A stretch of DNA of 64,000 nucleotides from G020353115 sp964389685 (GCA_964389685.1 CAYMFM010000007.1:37011-101010); one strand, 5' to 3'; shown: positions 27,598 through 35,774, counted from the stretch's first letter. Notes: a model not told the origin generated them from the sequence alone. Translations and numbers: made by a program.

Positions 27598-28872
27598 CTA
27601 ATTAACTAACCTGAATGCTCTCGACATTAAATCTTGTTCAACTTTTGAAATACCATATTCTCTTGCGATAATTCTCCACTGACTGACAGTGTCCATTACC
27701 AGATCTATTATTTCACGTGCACGGTTTATGTTTACTCTGAAGTATTCTGCAACCTCAAGAGCTAGATCAAGATCAAGAGAATTATCATCCTCTGAAATAT
27801 TTAAGCTTAAGCCAGTTCCTGATTCAACAGGATTAATATCATAGGCTGGAGACAAAATCCATCCATCATCTGTCAATATAAAACCATGGTTTCTCAGATG
27901 ATCATCTGTATTTGAAACACAAATGAAAAATACAATTCTTCTCCACAATTCTTCAAGGTCTTCGTTTACTCTTGCCCCATTTTGGATTAAAAATTCTGCG
28001 AGTTCCAGATAGCTGGCACCATCGGCAAAACTAACACCATCTTTATAACCTAACATAGTTAAGGCAGATGAAAAATGGATTCTCTCCCCAGTAGGTGTTC
28101 TATCAAATCTTTTGGTAAGAAAGGTGTCATGGTTACTTGAAAACTTTTGAATTTTTCCTTCAGAAATATTAATTCCTGAAGCAGCAGCCAAATGATGTAC
28201 AACCTTCTCCCAAGCACCTACATTGAATTGATCAATTGAGCTTGGAAACTTTGCGATCCATAATTCACCTTCTGGATCAACAACATTTGATTTAGGTCTT
28301 GCACCGCCCAAACTTGAACCTGGTGCAACTAACATAGTTAACCAATTATAATATTCTGGATCTTCAGAAATATCTTCTTTTTCAAGCTGCAAACTAGCAA
28401 ATTCCAAACTTCGTAAAGAAGTCCAAGGAGGGCAAGCAAATCTTTCATTATTATTGAGAAATTTACCATTTGGATCAGTTTTAAACCTTAATGCACCCAT
28501 TCTATGTCCATCAAAAACTCCAAGTAAATAATCTGATTCATACAATGGTTTAATCTCTCTACTTTCTCTTCGTGCATCAGCTGCTTCTTTTCTTCTCATT
28601 AAGAGTCGTCCCCATCGATCCGGAGATGAATCTAAAAACAACCCAAAATTTGCTTTATCATCTCGTATATATTGTGGCCCTGCATAGAATCCAAGATCCG
28701 GATCTAAATCTTGTGCATTGCCAGATTGTAACCAATCATCATTATACTCAAAAGAAAAAATTTCTTTTCCCCTCGTAATATTTATACTCAAAACTCCCAT
28801 TAGAAAAGGGGAATCCAATCCCCGCCAATGAGCATATACAAATATTTCTTTATGGTCTGTTTTTTGTGTCAT
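27598..28872 (-). CDS. hipA: HipA-family serine/threonine kinase toxin
   Basis: 424 aa, near the usual HipA length. A HipA N-terminal domain (GVLSINITRGKEIFSFEYND) leads to the kinase core: ATP loop region LGGARPKSNV, catalytic loop NTDDHLRNHGF (Asp and Asn present) and metal-binding LSPAYDINP. All catalytic parts look intact. HipA kinases stop growth; E. coli HipA phosphorylates glutamyl-tRNA synthetase, but the target here is unknown. It follows the HTH antitoxin gene by 6 bp. Confidence 0.9.
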   Translation of the reverse strand: MTQKTDHKEIFVYAHWRGLDSPFLMGVLSINITRGKEIFSFEYNDDWLQSGNAQDLDPDLGFYAGPQYIRDDKANFGLFLDSSPDRWGRLLMRRKEAADARRESREIKPLYESDYLLGVFDGHRMGALRFKTDPNGKFLNNNERFACPPWTSLRSLEFASLQLEKEDISEDPEYYNWLTMLVAPGSSLGGARPKSNVVDPEGELWIAKFPSSIDQFNVGAWEKVVHHLAAASGINISEGKIQKFSSNHDTFLTKRFDRTPTGERIHFSSALTMLGYKDGVSFADGASYLELAEFLIQNGARVNEDLEELWRRIVFFICVSNTDDHLRNHGFILTDDGWILSPAYDINPVESGTGLSLNISEDDNSLDLDLALEVAEYFRVNINRAREIIDLVMDTVSQWRIIAREYGISKVEQDLMSRAFRLVN

Positions 28873-28878
28873 TTATAT

Positions 28879-29196
28879 TTATGCTTTACCCTTTTTAGGT
28901 GCTCTTTCTTTTACTTTTAATTTGGAATCCTGCAATTTCCGTCCAAGTTCATCATCCTTAGCAACATTTACCAAATCTTTCTCAAAACCAAGTACAAATA
29001 GTACTTGTACATAGGCACCAATACTTACAGTTGAAGAACCATTTTCAATTGCCCAAAGTGTTTTGCGAGCAATATTAGCTCGAATTGATACCTGATCTGC
29101 ACTGAGTTTTCTTCTTAATCTGGCCAACTTAATGTTTTCACCAAACTCACGGAGTATTCTTTCCTGTTTAGGTAATAATATAATTCTTTTTTTCAT
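28879..29196 (-). CDS. hipB: HipB-type HTH antitoxin/repressor
   Basis: 105 aa from the ATG at 29196 (seven more codons are open upstream). A Cro/C1-type HTH covers about 18-72 (LARLRRKLSADQVSIRANIA, then TLWAIENGSSTVSIGAY). A basic tail (KLKVKERAPKKGKA) follows. It should bind HipA to neutralise it and repress its own operon. Two AT-rich palindromes directly upstream are the likely operators. Confidence 0.88.
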   Translation of the reverse strand: MKKRIILLPKQERILREFGENIKLARLRRKLSADQVSIRANIARKTLWAIENGSSTVSIGAYVQVLFVLGFEKDLVNVAKDDELGRKLQDSKLKVKERAPKKGKA

Positions 29197-29198
29197 AA

Positions 29199-29248
29199 CG
29201 TGTAATATAATATACAAATATACTATAAAATGTGCAATATATTACACA
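29199..29248 (-). promoter_or_regulatory. Operator-like palindromes before hipBA
   Basis: A near-perfect palindrome tgtgcaatatattacaca (29231-29248) and a weaker related one, gtgtaatataatatac (29200-29215), lie 3-50 bp before the HipB start. HipB-type repressors bind paired palindromes at this position, so these are likely autoregulatory sites. Confidence 0.55.
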
Positions 29249-29650
29249 TTATAAAATATTTTTCAATAATTATTATTTATAATGTAAATCATGTACAAAT
29301 AAGGAACAAAAAAAGCCCCAACCGAGGAAGAACGAAGTGATGACGAGTTCACGAACTGCTGGAAGCAGTGAGTAATCCAACGATTGAGGCCAAATTGAAT
29401 ATCGAATATCCCAGCCTGCCGGCTGGCAGGGATTAACGATTTTTGATTTACGAAGTATTTTCTAGTTCTGAAATCGGCGTTCGTTAATCATTAATCTTAA
29501 ATCAATTCATATTAATGGCTTTATCCACCCCGCCACTTCCTCCGGACTCACCCCTTTCAATCCTAACTTATTCTTCTTGTTATAGCCATTCAAATCAATG
29601 ACTAGCTTTCCAGGCTTCTAAATCCAGATCATTTACCGGGAATTAAATAT
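29249..29650. repeat. Spacer with family-B unit and lysS fragment 6
   Basis: About 400 bp. It contains a family-B unit (29320-29400: 'aaccgaggaagaac', ctgctggaagcag hairpin). An ccagcctgccggctgg palindrome and a 'gatttacgaagt...tctgaaatcggcgttcg' inverted segment follow, then lysS fragment 6. No gene. Confidence 0.6.
29512..29615 (-). pseudogene. Displaced 3' end of lysS (fragment 6)
   Basis: Minus strand reads KPGKLVIDLNGYNKKNKLG, LKGVSPEEVAGW, IKPLI then stop. It covers about 35 of the last LysRS codons and is very close to the real KPGKLANDLNGFNKKNKLG of lysS. It lies just after the stop of the M14-like gene. Confidence 0.75.
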
Positions 29651-30904
29651 TCATTCAATCTCCAACTGCTTATACCGAGCAAGAGAAGAATTTAGCATTT
29701 CCCTGGATTGCCGGATTACCTCTGACCTCCAGACTTCAGAGGAGGGATAATACAATTCCTTGAAATCATGCATCACTTTTTTCTCAGTTCTCTGGTTTTT
29801 AAAACCATGATGGAATCCCTGGTTTTCCAGGATCATTCTCTGAAGGGAAATCATGGACCCAATGGTCTCTTGTGAATTCAGAGTCCCAAATTCAAAGGGC
29901 ATACAAAGTGTTACAGCATCTGGATTTACCTGTTTTATAAATCCGGAAAGATCCCCAACAATGGTATAAAAATCTTCACTATCACCCCAGTCGATAACGT
30001 GATCCTCAAAGAGAGATTCTGTTACAGACTTGATTGATTCATTTTTCTCAGGATTTGAGAAAAGATGTAGCTTTGACCATTCCCCATAACCGGTATGAAG
30101 ATCAACTGCAAAGATTAATTCATATGGCTCAAATATCTCAGGCAGGATTGATTGAAGTGCATGAGTTTGAGGAGTAAAATCTTTTCCACCATAGAAGAAT
30201 CCTTCAGGAAATTCATATTGCCCCTGTAAAACTGCCTGCTTTAAGGTAGCCATTGACTCCTTAATTATATTCCATATCGCTACAATGTAGAAGAATTGAT
30301 TGTGTAAACTATTCCTGTTCACTTTACCTGAGGGGCACAACAGGTCATATAAGTCTTTATAGCCAGGATTCGTATTTTTGAATATGGATTTATCAATCCC
30401 GCAATTCCGGTTAAGGTCAACATTAAATTCAGTTGCCTTCCTTATATATTTAAAACCATAGGGATTGAAAGCATGGACAAACAGAATCCCCATATCGCTC
30501 ACAAGCTCCTCATTGAGCAATTCAGTCATGAACATTTGTTGAATGGCACTACCGGTATAGCCCTCCACTCCATGAGTGCCAGAAACAAGAACCAGCAGTC
30601 GGGCAGTATCCTGCTGGGGAGGGATGTAGCACAGATCCATGAATAGACTTGTATCTATGTTGCTCTCCACCTTGAATTCAGAAGATTCAACATTCCTAAA
30701 AATCTGTTTTACTTCAGCAACATCAGCCAGGAATGAATTCCTCGATTCATCGTATGTTTCCTGGAAATAGACCAGATCTTCTTTATTGATATCTATATCA
30801 TCCCGTTCCGGTGAATATGATTGATAATAGATGTAGAAAAATATGAAACCACCGACAATTATTATAAGAATGGAGTACAGGAATATCTTAAGGATCTTTT
30901 TCAT
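29651..30904 (-). CDS. M14-like metallohydrolase (DUF2817 type), membrane-anchored
   Basis: 417 aa. An N-terminal membrane anchor (about 5-27) precedes a carboxypeptidase-like domain. The zinc site is visible as SGTHGVEGYTGSAIQ (His and Glu), followed by NVDLNRN and DLHTGYGEW (third ligand region and substrate loop). This matches the DUF2817/M14 group, thought to act as peptidases or amidases; the substrate is unknown. Its start codon overlaps the stop of a 9-codon leader that is a leftover of a TPR-gene start. It probably inherited that promoter. Confidence 0.82.
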   Translation of the reverse strand: MKKILKIFLYSILIIIVGGFIFFYIYYQSYSPERDDIDINKEDLVYFQETYDESRNSFLADVAEVKQIFRNVESSEFKVESNIDTSLFMDLCYIPPQQDTARLLVLVSGTHGVEGYTGSAIQQMFMTELLNEELVSDMGILFVHAFNPYGFKYIRKATEFNVDLNRNCGIDKSIFKNTNPGYKDLYDLLCPSGKVNRNSLHNQFFYIVAIWNIIKESMATLKQAVLQGQYEFPEGFFYGGKDFTPQTHALQSILPEIFEPYELIFAVDLHTGYGEWSKLHLFSNPEKNESIKSVTESLFEDHVIDWGDSEDFYTIVGDLSGFIKQVNPDAVTLCMPFEFGTLNSQETIGSMISLQRMILENQGFHHGFKNQRTEKKVMHDFKELYYPSSEVWRSEVIRQSREMLNSSLARYKQLEIE

Positions 30905-30930
30905 AATGGATTGTTGGATTGTTCAGGCAT
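30901..30930 (-). CDS. Nine-codon leader MPEQSNNPL, remnant of a TPR-gene start
   Basis: ATG at 30930-30928, nine codons reading MPEQSNNPL, then TGA at 30903-30901. The peptide is the exact start of paralogues 1 and 2. The stop overlaps the next ATG as ATGA, the classic layout for translational coupling. Whether it is translated is not known. Confidence 0.5.
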   Translation of the reverse strand: MPEQSNNPL

Positions 30931-30948
30931 ATAGGGTTAGTTTGGATA

Positions 30949-30976
30949 GATAAATATAAATCAAGTATTTATCAAA
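30949..30976 (-). promoter_or_regulatory. Conserved TPR-type promoter before the M14-like gene
   Basis: Minus strand TTTG (30976-30973), 16 bp, TATTTATC (30956-30949), then CTATCCAAACTAACCC and the leader ATG. Same elements and spacing as before three TPR genes, though this gene is not a TPR gene. Confidence 0.55.
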
Positions 30977-31147
30977 CGCAAGGGAGGTTCCTGTTTAATG
31001 ACCTCGTACTACGACTGTGGGTGTGATTGTGCTGGTTGCAGTTCGTGGTACGAGTAGATTTGTTCGGTTATCGTAATTCGGTTACGAAACCCGGGTCGTA
31101 AAGCGGTAACGTTGTTCGTATTTATATTTTGGATGGTCTGGTGTCTT

Positions 31148-31363
31148 CCGGCCCATGACCTGTTTTGTCCTTGAAGAAGGATCGTAGTTGGACCGGTATT
31201 TAGGTGGTCACGTTTACCCCAGGCTGCGCCTGGGGCTATTCATTGTTAAATCCCATTCGGGATTTCTCCGATCTCTTGTTATTTAATCTCCCTTTTCCTG
31301 AGATGCACTTTCATAGTTGCAAACTTTAGGTTATAGGTTAATTTAAGGGACAAATGAATGACA
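31148..31363 (+). repeat. Family-A palindromic element, copy 5
   Basis: CCGGCCCA (31148-31155) with TGGACCGG (31189-31196), ccccaggctgcgcctgggg, aaatcccattcgggattt, then a shared tail. About 133 bp are identical by eye to copy 4 at 27.4 kb. Confidence 0.75.
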
Positions 31364-31492
31364 AGCAAGGAATAAGAGATTAAACTTCAGTTGGTTAGCC
31401 TGGTTTCTAATGGTTGTAAATAGATGTGAGATAAAGGAAATCAACAAAGAATTAGCCAGAAGGAATGACAATTAGATGACAAAAAAAGCCCC

Positions 31493-31576
31493 AACCGAGG
31501 AAGAACGAAGTAATGACGAGCTCACGAACTGCTGTAAGCAGTGAGTAATCCAACGATTAAGGCCAAATTGAATATC
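31493..31576 (+). repeat. Family-B unit, third copy
   Basis: Starts 'aaccgaggaagaacgaag', contains a hairpin (ctcac...ctgctgtaagcagtgag) and ends 'aaattgaatatcgaat'. Sister copies lie at 7334-7408 and 29320-29400, each on the downstream side of a lysS fragment. Confidence 0.65.
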
Positions 31577-31679
31577 GAATGTCGATTAACGAACGCAGAT
31601 TTTAGAAGGAATGAAAATCTCAAATCAAATATCGTTAATCGTTAATCTTAAATCAGAAACCGAGGACCTTTTGATTTTA

Positions 31680-31738
31680 CAACTTATCCAGCCACTCCTT
31701 TACCTCCTCCGGAGTCACCGTCCCAGTCTCCAACGTGT
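31680..31738 (-). pseudogene. Displaced 3' end of lysS (fragment 7)
   Basis: Minus strand reads NTLETGTVTPEEVKEWLDKL and a stop, the same GTVTP-type end as fragments 1 and 2. It lies only 110 bp after the stop of the real lysS, whose own end is the other type (KGLSPEDVASWLNSL). Confidence 0.7.
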
Positions 31739-31847
31739 TAATTTGAATATCGATTAATGATTAACGAACGCCGATTTTAGAAGTTTATCAAATCCTAAAT
31801 CAAAAATCGTTGATCCCTGCCAGCCGGCAGGCTGGGGTGTTCTTAAA

Positions 31848-33584
31848 TCAAAGAGAATTCAGCCAACTTGCCACATCTTCCGGACTCAGCCCTTTCAGCC
31901 CAAGCTTATTCTTTTTATTAAATCCATTCAAATCATTCGCCAGCTTGCCAGGTTTTTCAACTTCTCGAAGCTTCTCCACCGTCTCATACCCCAACTCCTG
32001 TAACGGCTCTACCCATTCCTCCGGAATTCCCAACTCAACGTATTCCTGTTCACTGCTCACTGTTGACTGTTCACTCCGCAACGGGCGCATTTGCGGGAAG
32101 AAGATCACATCCTGGATGGATGGTGAATTGGTCATGAACATCACCAGGCGGTCGATGCCTACACCCAATCCAGCCGTTGGTGGCATGGCCAGCTCAAGAG
32201 CACGCAGAAAATCCTCATCCAGCACCATTGCCTCCTCATCACCCCGTATTCCAAGCTGTTTCTGGTATTCGAACCGTTCCCGCTGGTCGATTGGATCATT
32301 CAGCTCCGAAAAGGCATTGCACAGCTCTTTCCCGTTAACGATCGCTTCAAACCGTTCCACCAGCCCCTCCTTGCTCCGGTGCTTTTTCGAAAGGGGCGAC
32401 ATCTCAACCGGGTAATCCATGATGTAGGTGGGCTGGATAAGATTGGGCTCACACTGCTCCCCGAATATCTCGTCAATCAGTTTTCCTTTTGCCATGGTCT
32501 CATCCACTTCCACACCCAGCGCTTCCGCCGTTTTATATAACTGCTTTTCATCCATTCCCGATATATCGACACCGGTGTGCTCCCTGATGATATCATACAT
32601 GGTCACCCGTTTCCATGGTGTCTTGAAGTCGATGATGTTTTCTCCCACCTGTACCTTTGTTGTCCTGTGAATATCCAGCGCCACCTGCTCGATCATCTGT
32701 TCGAACAGCTCCATCATCCAGTGGTAATCCTTATAGGCAACATAGATCTCCATCTGGGTAAATTCCGGGTTGTGGAACCGGTCCATTCCTTCGTTCCGGA
32801 AATCCTTTGCAAATTCATACACACCGTCGAATCCTCCGACAATGATCCGTTTCAGGTAGAGTTCATTGGCTATCCGCAAATAGAGGGTCTGGTCCAGTGC
32901 ATTGTGATGGGTTTTGAAGGGCCGTGCCGCAGCTCCCCCGTAAATGGGTTGCAGAATGGGTGTTTCCACCTCAAGGTATCCCCGATCATTGAGGAAATTA
33001 CGGATTGAATTGGTGACCCGGGTACGCTTAATGAATGTATCCTTGATGTGCGGGTTGACAATCAGGTCCATCGAACGGTTCCGGTAACGCTGTTCCGGAT
33101 CGGTAAACGCATCGTAGGTCTTTCCCTCTTTCTCTTTAACAATCGGTAGGGGATGGAGCGATTTGCTCAGCAGGGTAAATTCGGAAACATTAACGGATGT
33201 TTCACCGACCTGTGTCTTGAAAACATTCCCTTTGATACCGATGATGTCCCCGATATCGAGGTGCCGTTTGAAAACCACATTATACAGGGTCTTATCCTCA
33301 CCGGGACAGATGATATCCCGGCGGAAGTAAGCCTGGATCTTATCCTGGCAGTCCTGTATCTCGATGAACGAAGCATTTCCCATGATCCGCCGGCTCATGA
33401 TCCTGCCGGCAAGGCTTACATCCTGGAAATTGTTTTTTTTCTCATCGAAATTTTCCAGGATTTCCTCACTGTATGCATTCACTTCGTATCCGGCGGCAGG
33501 GTAAGGATCGATCCCGAGTTTGCGGATCTCCCCGAGTGATTCCCTACGGAATTTCTCCTGATCGCTCAGACCAGTCTGACTCAT
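31848..33584 (-). CDS. lysS: Lysine--tRNA ligase (class II) with C-terminal helix-hairpin-helix tail
   Basis: 578 aa. It charges tRNA-Lys with lysine. An OB-fold anticodon-binding domain (about 55-165) leads to the class II core: motif 2 (FRNEGMDRFHNPEFTQMEIY) and motif 3 (GLGVGIDRLVM). Beyond FFPQMRP the protein carries an extra tail (ELGIPEEWVEPLQELGY to the end), a HhH-like extension seen in Bacteroidota LysRS. The join between core and tail (LRSEQSTVSSEQ) is encoded by a tandem repeat (32045-32078). Copies of this 3' end are scattered over the next 27 kb. Confidence 0.96.
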   Translation of the reverse strand: MSQTGLSDQEKFRRESLGEIRKLGIDPYPAAGYEVNAYSEEILENFDEKKNNFQDVSLAGRIMSRRIMGNASFIEIQDCQDKIQAYFRRDIICPGEDKTLYNVVFKRHLDIGDIIGIKGNVFKTQVGETSVNVSEFTLLSKSLHPLPIVKEKEGKTYDAFTDPEQRYRNRSMDLIVNPHIKDTFIKRTRVTNSIRNFLNDRGYLEVETPILQPIYGGAAARPFKTHHNALDQTLYLRIANELYLKRIIVGGFDGVYEFAKDFRNEGMDRFHNPEFTQMEIYVAYKDYHWMMELFEQMIEQVALDIHRTTKVQVGENIIDFKTPWKRVTMYDIIREHTGVDISGMDEKQLYKTAEALGVEVDETMAKGKLIDEIFGEQCEPNLIQPTYIMDYPVEMSPLSKKHRSKEGLVERFEAIVNGKELCNAFSELNDPIDQRERFEYQKQLGIRGDEEAMVLDEDFLRALELAMPPTAGLGVGIDRLVMFMTNSPSIQDVIFFPQMRPLRSEQSTVSSEQEYVELGIPEEWVEPLQELGYETVEKLREVEKPGKLANDLNGFNKKNKLGLKGLSPEDVASWLNSL

Positions 33585-33682
33585 AATCCTGATTTTTAAA
33601 TTTATGTAAAGATAGAATTTCTTTTATCATTGGTCGCCCGCGATCGTTACAAAAATTGGGGATGCAATGATCAATTTTTAAG

Positions 33683-33690
33683 TACCTTTG
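33683..33690 (+). promoter_or_regulatory. -7 promoter element of lipA
   Basis: TACCTTTG is a perfect match to the Bacteroidota TAnnTTTG element, 77 bp before the lipA start in the lysS/lipA divergent gap. A weak TTG lies about 25 bp upstream. Confidence 0.55.
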
Positions 33691-33767
33691 CAGGAGTTTT
33701 AACAACGGATTTTCGATAAAGTTTCCCCTGTCGTGAACCGTCAATAGGGGATTGATATAAGCAGAAG

Positions 33768-34661
33768 ATGGCTGAAATGAAGAACCGAGGCAGGCTTCCT
33801 TCCTGGCTGAAGATGGAGAGAGCAAGCGGCGGCACTTACGCAAAGGTGAAGAACCTGGTTCAAAAGAACGGATTGCATACCATTTGTACCAGCGGCAACT
33901 GTCCCAATATCGGGGAGTGCTGGAATGCGGGAACAGCTACATTCATGATACTGGGTGATATCTGCACGCGCTCGTGCAAATTTTGTTCGGTGACCACCGG
34001 TAAACCTCTTCCGGTTGACCGGAATGAACCCAGAAAATTGGCACGGTCAATCCGGATCATGCAACTGAAACATTGTGTGATCACTTCTGTCGACCGGGAT
34101 GACCTGGAAGATGGGGGTGCAGGATTCTGGGCAGAGACGATACGTACGGTGAAACGGGTCAATCCGGGAATCACCATGGAAACATTGATCCCCGATTTCG
34201 GCGGGAGAGAAACGGACATTCAAAAGGTGATCGATGCCGGACCGGAAGTCATTTCCCATAACCTGGAAACCGTGCGAAGATTAACTCCCGAAATCAGGAA
34301 TAAAAACATGTATGACCGCAGCCTGGGTGTCCTGAAATTCATTGCACAGCAGGGGGTGACTACAAAATCGGGAATCATGCTGGGACTGGGTGAAACGGAA
34401 GAGGAAGTGCTGGAAACCATGGATGATCTGCTGAAAACGGGATGCCGGATCATGACCATCGGACAATACCTGGCTCCTACATTACACCACTACCCGGTGC
34501 GGGAATATATACCAGCCGAACAGTTTGATAAACTGAAAAAGATCGGATTGGAGAAAGGTTTCCGGTTTGTTGAGAGCAGCCCGCTGGTGCGGTCGTCGTA
34601 TCATGCGGAGAAGCATGTAGTCAAGAGAAAAAAGGCTAAGGCTGAGGCGAAGGATAGTTGA
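33768..34661 (+). CDS. lipA: Lipoyl synthase (radical SAM)
   Basis: 297 aa, the standard length. It inserts two sulfurs into octanoyl groups bound to carrier proteins, finishing the lipoyl cofactor. Both iron-sulfur sites are visible: the auxiliary cluster Cys40, Cys45, Cys51 (CTSGNCPNIGEC) and the radical SAM Cys66, Cys70, Cys73 (CTRSCKFC). The C-terminal SSPLVRSSYHAEKH motif, whose RSSY serine also binds the auxiliary cluster, is present. lipB follows 0.4 kb downstream on the same strand, completing the pathway. Confidence 0.97.
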   Translation: MAEMKNRGRLPSWLKMERASGGTYAKVKNLVQKNGLHTICTSGNCPNIGECWNAGTATFMILGDICTRSCKFCSVTTGKPLPVDRNEPRKLARSIRIMQLKHCVITSVDRDDLEDGGAGFWAETIRTVKRVNPGITMETLIPDFGGRETDIQKVIDAGPEVISHNLETVRRLTPEIRNKNMYDRSLGVLKFIAQQGVTTKSGIMLGLGETEEEVLETMDDLLKTGCRIMTIGQYLAPTLHHYPVREYIPAEQFDKLKKIGLEKGFRFVESSPLVRSSYHAEKHVVKRKKAKAEAKDS

Positions 34662-35054
34662 TTGTTAAATGTTATTGGTTATTGGGTGAGCAGTTACGGG
34701 ATACGGGTAACGAGTGACGGGTGACGAGGAAGATGACAATGAGACTTTGAGATGGGGAGATGAAGAGAAAGGTCCTCGATAAAAGAAGTGAGAGTTGAGT
34801 AGTGAGTTGTGAGAGAGATGACAATTGAGTTATTGAGTTATTCCGCCTCCTCCGTCTTCTGACGGATACGGCGGACACAGTAGGTTATTAAGGTGTCTTA
34901 CATAAAAATTGAAAGTTGTCGCAATGTTTGAAATTGAAGTGGGATTGGTTTATTAGGGTACGCTAAGTTTAAGGTTAATACCGATGTGCTCACTAACTTA
35001 CTCCCGTAGGGATGCCTATGGCATAACTACTAACTTAATAACTTGTTTTCTAAA
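34662..35054. repeat. Spacer between lipA and lipB with repeats
   Basis: About 390 bp. It holds 'gggtaacgagtgacgggtgacgag' and 'gagttattgagttatt' tracts, a ccgcctcctccgtc...gacggatacggcgg inverted repeat, and a family-C unit (34988-35050) directly before the lipB start. No gene. Confidence 0.55.
34988..35050 (+). repeat. Family-C unit, copy 1
   Basis: A block starting 'gctcactaacttactcccgt' and ending 'taataacttgttttc'. It recurs at 43987-44072 before the PAP2 gene with an extra 24 bp in the middle, forming a tcccgtag...ctacggga hairpin. Here it ends 4 bp before the lipB ATG and so forms its 5' UTR. Confidence 0.6.
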
Positions 35055-35774
35055 ATGATTAGGAAAAGAATAACATACCAGGATCTTGGCCTGATCGATT
35101 ACAAGAAAGCATGGGATTACCAGGAAGAGCTGTTCAGCAGGATCATGGACCGGAAAATCGTTAACCGGGAAGATCTCATGAAAGAGGATCAAGCCGGAGA
35201 GAACTACCTGCTTTTTTGTGAGCACCCCCATGTATTTACCCTTGGAAAAAGTGGCAAGGAGGAGAACATCCTGGTTGACCGTTCGAAACTGAACAGCGGT
35301 GAAATATCCTTTTATAAAATCAACCGGGGAGGAGATATTACCTATCATGGGCCCGGTCAGATTATCGGTTATCCCATCCTTGACCTGGAACAGTTTGGCC
35401 TGTCGATCAGGGAATACATACACCGGTTGGAGGAGGTGATCATCCGGACATTGAATCAATTCGGGATCACAGGAGAGCGATTAGATGGTGCAACCGGTAT
35501 ATGGATTGATTCAGACGATCCCCAAAAAGCAAAAAAAATATGTGCCATTGGAGTGCGGGCGAGCCGGTACATCACCATGCACGGGTTTGCCCTGAACGTA
35601 AAGACGGATCTGAACTATTTCAGGATGATTAATCCATGTGGCTTCACCGATAAAGGTGTTGTTTCCATGGAAACAGTGCTGGGCAAGGCTCCGGAGATGG
35701 ATGGTGTAAAAAATGAGTTGAAAGAGAAATTTTTAGATATCTTTGAGGCAATATGGATAAAAAATGGATCATAA
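35055..35774 (+). CDS. lipB: Octanoyltransferase
   Basis: 239 aa. It moves octanoate from acyl carrier protein to lipoyl domains, the substrate of LipA. The family motif RGGDITYHGPGQIIGYPILD (about 91-110) is complete, and both catalytic residues are present: Lys161 (AKKICAIGV) and Cys195 (NPCGF). A TTG at 35043 would extend it by four codons; the ATG at 35055 gives the normal start. The last 22 bp overlap recJ, which suggests coupled translation. Confidence 0.96.
   Translation: MIRKRITYQDLGLIDYKKAWDYQEELFSRIMDRKIVNREDLMKEDQAGENYLLFCEHPHVFTLGKSGKEENILVDRSKLNSGEISFYKINRGGDITYHGPGQIIGYPILDLEQFGLSIREYIHRLEEVIIRTLNQFGITGERLDGATGIWIDSDDPQKAKKICAIGVRASRYITMHGFALNVKTDLNYFRMINPCGFTDKGVVSMETVLGKAPEMDGVKNELKEKFLDIFEAIWIKNGS

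Larger units (their letters stand above)
30985..31847. repeat. Repeat-filled spacer downstream of lysS
   Basis: About 860 bp with, from left to right: mixed sequence, family-A copy 5 (31148-31363), family-B unit (31493-31576), 'gattaacgaacgcagatttt' segment, lysS fragment 7 (31680-31738) and a ccagccggcaggctgg palindrome before the lysS stop. No gene is supported. Confidence 0.6.

Noticed and set aside
4555..31847. CRISPR array or integron-like array explaining the repeated lysS ends
   Set aside because: Units differ in length, spacing is kilobases and no Cas, integrase or attC-like site was seen.
31810..32415. 201-codon plus-strand frame
   Set aside because: It is the antisense shadow of lysS.
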